Positions 59,121 through 64,000 of a stretch of 64,000 nucleotides of DNA are shown here, piece after piece. Position 1 is the first letter of the stretch; each line of letters opens with the position of its first letter. Under the pieces are notes generated by a model. The model searched no databases, was not told the DNA's origin, and was given only the letters and a program-made list of their open reading frames with translations. This DNA is from Otatea glauca (lineage: Eukaryota; Streptophyta; Magnoliopsida; Poales; Poaceae), in assembly GCA_036346275.1 (NCBI GenBank), contig CM070711.1:44951435-45015434 (forward strand), given 5' to 3'. The position numbers were made by a program, and so were the translations under genes.

Positions 59121-62100
59121 TGTAACACCCCAATTTTTTTTTAAAATCATTTTATTGGTTATTTATCCATTTTATGTTTTTCTGGAATTTATTGGATTTT
59201 TCTGGATTTATTTGAATTTACTTTAAATTAAATATATTGGTCGTTTGTTGAAAACTATTTAAAAATATGCAAAGTTAAAATAAAATTTTGTCAAAAATAT
59301 TTTATTTGAGTTCAAAAGGCCTCAAAGTATTTTTGAGAATTTTCTTGATTTTTCCGATAATTTTATTGCTCAAACAAATTAAATGAATTTTGTGATTATT
59401 TTAAATCAAAATCCTTTTAAAAATGGATGAACGATGATTGGGCTTGGCCCGAGATATCTTTGGCGTGAGTGGCCTGAGTTGCGTGGCCCGTTTAGCCCGT
59501 TTTCTGGAAGGTTTTATCGTCGCCGTTGGATCGAGATCACATGATGGACATCAAGGCGTACCGGTTCGGGACTTGTTGGATCAGCACCGTTGGAAAGATA
59601 TCGCGGAAGGTTAGGATCTTGCCGCGTCGGGAGATCTTCTGGGCCGTTGGATCGCCATCGAATGGCGCTGCGTCATCGTCCTCGCCCAGGACTCGGAGCC
59701 TTGGCCGCCGTGGACTCCGTGGACTCCGTGTCCGAGTCGCCGCCGGAGAGGAGTAGCACGGCTATAAAAGGGGGCACCCGGTTCGCCTCTCTGCCGCAAA
59801 TCAAAGCCCTAAGCTAGCCTCCTGAGCGCGCCGCCGTTTGTCGTGAATTTGTGAAGATTTGTCGAGCGCCGCCGCATCGAAGAATCATCGATTCGCCGTC
59901 GTTAAGCCGCCGCAAGGTCCGAGACCGATCGCATCTGCTTCGCGTTCACCCAGAGCACCTCGTGCACGTGTCCGTTCAGCCAAGGAGCCGCCCGAGAGGG
60001 AGATCACCGAGAAGTCGTCGCCGCTGAGGAAGAAGCCGCCGCCGCCGTTGAACCAGTACCCAAATTCCAGTTCCGTTCGCGTCAGAAGGTAGGCGAGGTT
60101 GCGAGCGTGCCGTAGGTAGCCGGGTCGATCGCCGCCGTCGACCCTAGGTCCCCGTGCCACCGCCGTCGACGTGGCTTGACGCTTCGCTGACGCGTGTCAC
60201 CCATGTGGGCAGCTTCGCTGAGGTGGCAGTGTCGTGGCATCGCGTGTGTTCTGCACTGGTGCCGAGTCAGCGACGCACGGGCCCGCACGTAAGAGAGATG
60301 TGGTCGCATGGACCGGGTCCACGGTGGACCAGATCAAAACCGTGAACCGGGTCCATGGACCGTGGCACGTGTCATTGTAAGATTGGCTGACATCAGGGCT
60401 GACATCAGCGTGACGCAGTTAATCGGTTTTCGATTTAAAAATAATCCAGTTAATTCTGATTTTCTAATTTCTGTAATTTCAGTATTTATTCAAACTTCAA
60501 AAGGCTATATCTTTTGCATTTCAACTCGGATTTGAGTGATTCAAATTTCTAAAAGTTTGAAAAATTGAGATCTATTTAACGGTGAATTTTATTTGATTTT
60601 TGGAGTTCATTTGCTCTCTATTTTGGTATTTATTTGCTTTTCTTTTTTGGTACGCGTAGACGTTGAATTGTGCGACGCTTCGGAAGAAGATCCAGCAACT
60701 CAAGAGCAAGCTCCAGATCAAGATCAGGACCTATTCCAAGGCAAGTTGTGCTTTGATCATGTTGAACCCATGTTTATACAAATGCTATATTGTTTTACTC
60801 TATTGCATGGTATTTCAAGTATACAATTGTTTCAACTTAAATTGGGATCTAGTTAAGCTACCAATTTGATCTATACCCTACCTTGTCATTGTATGCCATG
60901 ATCTATCGTCACCCTAGATTGGTTCATTATAGTTGGTTAGTAATGATAATCAACATGGGATGGTTAGACCGTATTAGTTGCTTAGCCATGCCACGTCATC
61001 ACATGTGTTTGAATCATTGATAATTAATCTTGACTAATGGAATATGGAACGATGTTATGAACTTGTGTGTCATGTGGGTCACACGATGAGATTGAGTTGT
61101 TTATGGCCACTCATGTCACGCAACGATGTTGAATTGTTGATGGCACGTGGTGCTTGGTAATCAACTTGGGTGATAATCACTTAGATTGGGGCAAGTGACA
61201 AGGGGCGAGTATGCCAAGGTGGGCCCGATGGGCAGAGGGTATGTGGATGTCTTGCCTTGATCACTCTAAGGACTTAACCTTGCAAGCCTTTGACCTGAGT
61301 CAATCATGCAACCACATGTCTGGTATGGGCCAGCCTAGCTGATTAATTTGCAATGTCTTAACTTTGGTACTATCTTGGTCGGTGTGAGTTCCGAGTTATG
61401 GAGTAATTCACATGGCGCAAGAGGGGCCCTGGATGTGGTAACCAGTCCCACCAGTGTTGAAACCTTAGCGGTGGTGCCGTTACGTCAACAGCATTATAAA
61501 GGCTTTGTTATAATCACTCGCCTTTGTGGTGTTTGGTTGTATCGCGTGGGTAAAGTGAATAACCTCTGCAGAGTGTAAAACTATTCGGATAGCCGTGCTC
61601 GTGGTATTGAGCAATGCTCGGGAATTACAGTTGAGGGTTAGCTTAATTAAATGGACAACTTGGTTGGGATGGCAGAATGCCATGTGGAAGATGGAATTTG
61701 ACTTAGGATTGGAAACTTGGTTTACTTGAGAAATGCTGAATCTAAGTACTACTGTTATTTGTTTTGATCTTTATGATCTATTTATTGTATTTGTATATAA
61801 ATGTCGCTTATTGCAAAATAGCCATGAAAGCCTATCCTTTGAATAAGCCTTGCATATAGTACATAGAATTGCATTCATGCACAACTTGTTGAGTGCTTTA
61901 AGTACTCACCCTTGCCAATAACAACAATCAACAGTTGAAGAATCTACACTGTGTTGGAGGAGGAGCTCCGTGAGGACACGAGTCATTAGGGTCCGAGCCT
62001 TGTCGATTACTGTGGTGAACTGATGAGCTATCTACGCTCTACTTTCCACGCTTAATTTTTAGCTTATATTTCAAGTCTTCCCTGCGTGGCTTAATAATGT

Positions 62101-62270
62101 AAGTTGGTCATAAGATCATACACTTAGCTATATCAATAAATGGAGTATTATTCTGTTATCGTTGAGTATGACGTGATATGTACCAATGTTGAGCTGTGTG
62201 CACTAGCGTTGATCCTGGGACTAGTGTGGTAAACACAGTGGGTTCGAATCAGTGGATTCGGGTCCTTACA
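59121..62270 (+). repeat. 3' LTR of the Gypsy element
   Basis: At 3150 bp it is the longer of the pair and probably nearer the ancestral form. A TATA box CTATAAAAG is near 59762. The 59850-60280 block, absent from the 5' LTR, is GC-rich and rich in CCGCCG words; its open frames have no recognisable domain. Confidence 0.95.
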
Positions 62271-63789
62271 TTACGTGTGGACGCCGTGTGGGACTACCGG
62301 CCGACCTGGATCGGGAACTCCTGTCGTAGACTGAACTGCCTCATCACTCGATGGACAGCGTAGCCCTCGTCCAGGACGTCGAACACGAGGAACCGACGTG
62401 TACGGTAGTACGCCGCGCCGTGTGTGCATAGGGTGGATAATCCACCTGGCACACGTAGCTCGATGTCTCCCACTGTGTACGGCGTCCAGCGTACGCGGTC
62501 CTCGGTGAGGTGGTCGAACGCAGCGACGAACTGCGGGTAGCTAAGCCGCACCGTGCTGTGTGCCCACCTAGGCTGTAGTGACGACAGAAAAATCAACATT
62601 ACCATTAGTACTGACAAATGTTAAAGCGTAGGTTTCACAACCATGGTTTGCAATATCTTACTCGTCGGTGGCACCAGATGGTGCCCATAGTCGGCGCGTC
62701 GACATCTTCGTCACCATCGTGTACAAGAGGACTCGTGTCGATCCCGGGCGCCCGATCTGGAACCTCTCAGATGCCGAAGTCGCAGGTAAAGTGGACACCC
62801 AAAGGAGGATCGACCCGCCGATCCGCCCACAATCCACAGAGCCCACGGACATCGCGCAGAGGATCGCCGACTTTGTGAGTACCGCGCACGGCGTCAAGGG
62901 ATGCGCCCGCGACGCCCTCGCGAGGTGGACAAAGTGCACATCCCGCTATCCCGTGGGAGCTCGTGAACATGCACCACCAAGCGAGCGAGAGCAGGTACGC
63001 CTCAAGGTGGCGGCTCACCCTCTCGCCGTCCGCAGCTCGACGATGTGCTCCGCATATAAATTTAAGTTTTCTTGTTAGTCTAGCCAATATATATATGCGA
63101 GTTAAGTTCGAAGGTTAGTTGCTTACCACGAACCGTCGAAGCCACACAATGTCGGACCATGGTCTTTGGTGAAGGGTCGGACGCAGCAGCGGTAGCACAC
63201 CATGGAACCGCGCAAGTACCTCATCGCGCCACAACGGGTCGACTTCTGCGCACCACAGGTCACCAGTCGATCGGGAGACCGAGGAGATAGGAGATGTCCT
63301 CCAAAGTGATCGCCATCTCCGACTGTAAGTGAAAGGTGCGCCTCGGTCTCCACCGATCCACCGAGCGGTGAGAAGGACTGTTAACGGAACCGGTGGCTCG
63401 CGTCCCTCCCTGCGCGCTTGCGCGTGCGCCTCCACCATCCGTGCGCTGGCGGCAATCCTGCTTTGTCGAGCCTACGAAATAGAAATATTAAATTAATATG
63501 AGCACCGTGACTAGTTAATTAAAACAGATTATAATCTTGCGCCGGGAATATTTTGGAATTAAAAGATAAATACGTTACACTGGGATCCAACGTGGATCGA
63601 GGGTCCAGAGCTCCCGCGGTGGCCTCGGCCGTAGTACGCATAGCTCCTGAGGATCCTGTCCCTCCTCTGTTGAAGAGGTGGCGAAGTGTGCACGGTGACG
63701 ACGGTCGACAACTGGGTCTACCAACTCAAAGGGCCAGTCGTGATCTACAGCCTGGTGAGCCATACCTGCAAATTACAAAAAGGAAAGTT

Positions 63790-64000
63790 ATATAGAGAGA
63801 ACTATACAAGCATCAGAACAATACATTAAAACAGGTTACAACGCACATTACATCATGAAATAAATACACAAGCATCAGAACAATACATCGAACCAAACGC
63901 GTACAAATAAATACACAAGCATCAGAACAATACATCGAACCAAATGCGTACAAATAAATACACAAGCATCAGAACAATACATCGAACCAAATGCGTACAA
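63790..64000. repeat. 47-bp minisatellite at the right edge (MULE-2)
   Basis: Units of 47 bp with ACAATACATCGAACCAAATG and AAATAAATACACAAGCATCA run to the window end, with one inserted ACAGGTTACAACGCACATTA unit of the second type seen in MULE-1 at 20150-20385. The true array length cannot be seen. Confidence 0.92.

Larger units (their letters stand above)
50614..62270 (+). mobile_element. Complete Del/Tekay-type Gypsy retrotransposon with an extra ORF
   Basis: The 5' LTR (50614-53397, 2784 bp) and 3' LTR (59121-62270, 3150 bp) share the start TGTAACACCCCAA and the end GGATTCGGGTCCTTACA. The target duplication is TTACG. The order is primer-binding site, extra ORF, gag with one zinc knuckle, protease, RT, RNase H, integrase, polypurine tract. 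Integrase and RNase H motifs fit the Del/Tekay lineage; the large LTR and extra ORF recall the rice RIRE3/RIRE8 elements as I remember them. All ORFs are broken. It sits in the MULE-2 PMD gene. Confidence 0.95.
49503..63780 (-). pseudogene. MULE-2 PMD gene, split by a Gypsy element
   Basis: The C-terminal part (50189-49503) is well preserved: LARYYEESGSFLSRLTRGVD, REDVTSFFARFRESARRTLE, a 75-bp intron 49882-49808 with GT-AG borders, and a proline-rich tail. The Gypsy insertion (50614-62270) lies upstream. Beyond it come 62617-62294 with VRLSYPQFVAAFDHLTE and VHRVMRQFSLRQEFP, about 63087-62640, and 63438-63115 with GEMAITLED- and FHL-like PMD words in changing frames. The 5' exon 63763-63575 contains PRELWTLDPRWIPV after an acceptor-like TTTGCAG. 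PMD biochemistry is unresolved; the gene travels with the MULE. It is interrupted and not expressible as one unit. Confidence 0.8.
46666..64000 (-). mobile_element. MULE-2: second Mutator-like element, right end outside window
   Basis: The left tip GAATTTTTTTTAAATAATAC is almost identical to that of MULE-1, and the element is collinear with it: subterminal repeats 46740-46910, spacer, zinc-finger gene, PMD gene and the 47-bp minisatellite that reaches the window edge. The Gypsy element 50614-62270 is nested inside. The transposase expected by comparison would lie to the right of 64000. The 10 bases before the tip end in GTCGCTA; a target duplication cannot be checked. Confidence 0.9.

Noticed and set aside
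59859..60345. Pro/Arg-rich frames in the 3' LTR as a captured gene
   Set aside because: There is no domain or splice structure; the block is CCGCCG-rich LTR leader. It is kept only as the cause of the LTR length difference.

Overview
This is nuclear DNA of a flowering plant, almost certainly a grass. The evidence is intron-bearing plant-type coding sequence, Angela-like and SIRE/Maximus-like Copia LTRs, Del/Tekay-type Gypsy elements with LTRs of about 3 kb, Mutator-like elements carrying plant-mobile-domain (PMD) genes, and a small Helitron with a grass-type 3' end. I cannot fix the genus; Oryzeae or a relative is plausible. Only one gene looks intact. Nearly everything else is nested transposable elements.

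Layout. 1-1301 is the end of a Gypsy LTR cut by the window edge and inserted into a decayed Copia pol (1302-2848, minus). 3730-6647 (minus) is an intact eight-exon alpha/beta-hydrolase gene, which I could splice in frame to 275 residues. From about 8600 to 42640 a second, dead copy of this gene can be followed in the same orientation: 3' end at 8600-8840, exons 7-5 at 33480-34240, intron sequence at 34260-36115, promoter-proximal sequence at 42310-42640. It is blown apart by insertions: a Gypsy solo-like LTR (8855-33446), which itself holds a 21.2-kb MULE (11499-32743) and a 340-bp Helitron (33019-33358); a hAT element (34331-35804); and a composite insertion (36115-42309) containing another hAT, Copia fragments and a SIRE-like solo LTR.

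MULE-1 (11499-32743) has terminal inverted repeats, a 10-bp target duplication and three minus-strand gene modules: a GRF-type zinc-finger-like gene, a PMD gene and a MURA-type transposase. It was later hit by a Gypsy solo LTR (14451-17400) and by a complete Angela-like Copia element (20660-28772, target duplication CCCAG) that splits the transposase. A sister element, MULE-2, starts at 46666 in the same orientation and runs off the window. Its PMD gene is split by a complete Gypsy element (50614-62270, target duplication TTACG) with an extra ORF ahead of gag. Two further MULE left ends of a related family lie at 42642 and about 42958, and a Gypsy solo LTR with target duplication CATTG at 43496-46630.

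How the parts relate: the hydrolase is the host gene; the MULE genes presumably serve their own mobility; the LTR elements are parasites of the MULEs. All TE reading frames seen here are broken. Many short indels between related copies look like CAG/CTG shortened to CG, so some of the breaks may be sequencing artefacts at methylated sites rather than true mutations.
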